DNA of 64,000 bases from Aureobasidium sp. EXF-3400 (Eukaryota; Ascomycota; Dothideomycetes; Dothideales; Saccotheciaceae): the NCBI GenBank assembly GCA_024195585.1, contig SWBL01000013.1, forward strand, positions 218,247-282,246, read 5' to 3'. A program made the position numbers and the translations under genes. Below the pieces are notes generated by a model, which was not told the origin of the DNA, ran no database searches, and worked only from the letters and a program-made list of their open reading frames with translations. This document shows, in pieces, positions 63,346-64,000 of this stretch; position 1 is the stretch's first letter, and every line of letters begins with the position of its first letter.

Positions 63346-63873
63346 TTTATACAGACGTTGTATGTTACAACAAGCATGTATTCGTCTTACCGCATGGCCA
63401 AAGAGAGAGCTTCGAGTAGTACATACCGACGTCATAAATACGATGCGTTTCATGATCGGTTTCGAAAGCTCAGCTTATGTTGAACGATAATATGTTGTAG
63501 AGACAGCTGCTGCTCATTCCATCGTTTACTTAGGACATGGAACGAAGAACAGCTCGAGAGATCACATGTGTATAGAGAAAGGTGGACGAACAAAATGAAC
63601 AAAAAAAGAAATAAGGGCAAGACATGAGCTACTTCTAAACTACAATCTGCATGCAAATGCCCTGCCAGTTCCGCTTTCTTGACATATATCATGCCCAAAA
63701 CCCTTTGCTGGTTGCTGTTTTCGTTTCACTGTGCTACAAACGTGACCATCCGAAGATGGAAGCACAAGTGTCGATACACGTCGACCCAAGCGCGCCGAAG
63801 AAGTTGAAGAGTGCGCTGTTGAATAAAATCAGCGGCTGTTGCGAGAGAATTGTCTTTCCATCTTTTACACACC
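63346..63873. other. intergenic stretch between deaminase and actin
   Basis: Upstream region of the deaminase gene and actin 3' flank. ORFs here are short or out of frame with actin. Confidence 0.5.

Positions 63874-64000
<127 letters not shown>

Overview
The window looks like nuclear DNA of a filamentous ascomycete (Pezizomycotina, possibly Dothideomycetes, although the sequence does not fix the class). Genes are split by short GT-AG introns, mostly 48-65 nt. Several genes are typical of that group: a fungal Scm3 with a Myb-like domain, a Mit1-type CHD remodeller, a SAT4/rhodopsin-like membrane protein, a Zn2Cys6 regulator and a PhiA-like wall protein. All introns and start codons were derived by hand from reading frame and splice signals. 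Where a junction is uncertain, the entry says so.

Layout. 0-7 kb: the 3' end of an MFS transporter, then four minus-strand genes for small Cys-rich proteins that look like diverged tandem paralogues. 8-33 kb: conserved housekeeping genes, namely mitoribosomal protein mS35, an O-fucosyltransferase-like type II membrane protein, autophagy factor Atg6, the CENP-A chaperone Scm3, a Mit1-like remodeller, the mitochondrial rRNA methyltransferase Mrm1, aminodeoxychorismate lyase, an RBR ubiquitin ligase, dolichyl-diphosphate phosphatase, and an adenylosuccinate lyase locus that lacks its centre. 33-41 kb: two fungus-specific hypothetical genes, a PhiA-like secreted wall protein, and tRNA-Lys and tRNA-Ser genes. 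41-62 kb: an accessory block with an FAD monooxygenase, a SAT4-like membrane protein, a Tda3-like oxidoreductase, a full ABC-A transporter, an Erg6-type C-methyltransferase, a P450, a Zn2Cys6 regulator and an SDR. 62-64 kb: a putative secreted nucleoside deaminase and the 3' end of actin.

Working together. The strongest functional grouping is at 47.6-62.4 kb. An Erg6-type sterol methyltransferase and a P450 are divergently transcribed from one 570-bp region. They are flanked by a lipid-type ABC-A exporter, a Zn2Cys6 regulator and an SDR. No polyketide synthase, NRPS or terpene cyclase is present. I infer a possible sterol- or lipid-tailoring and export locus that draws on primary sterol metabolism; this is a hypothesis.

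A second theme is a family of short foldback (MITE-like) elements. About ten copies are recognisable between 16 kb and 61 kb, and many sit inside introns that are enlarged to about 180-250 nt as a result. One such intron splits the Walker A codons of the ABC transporter.
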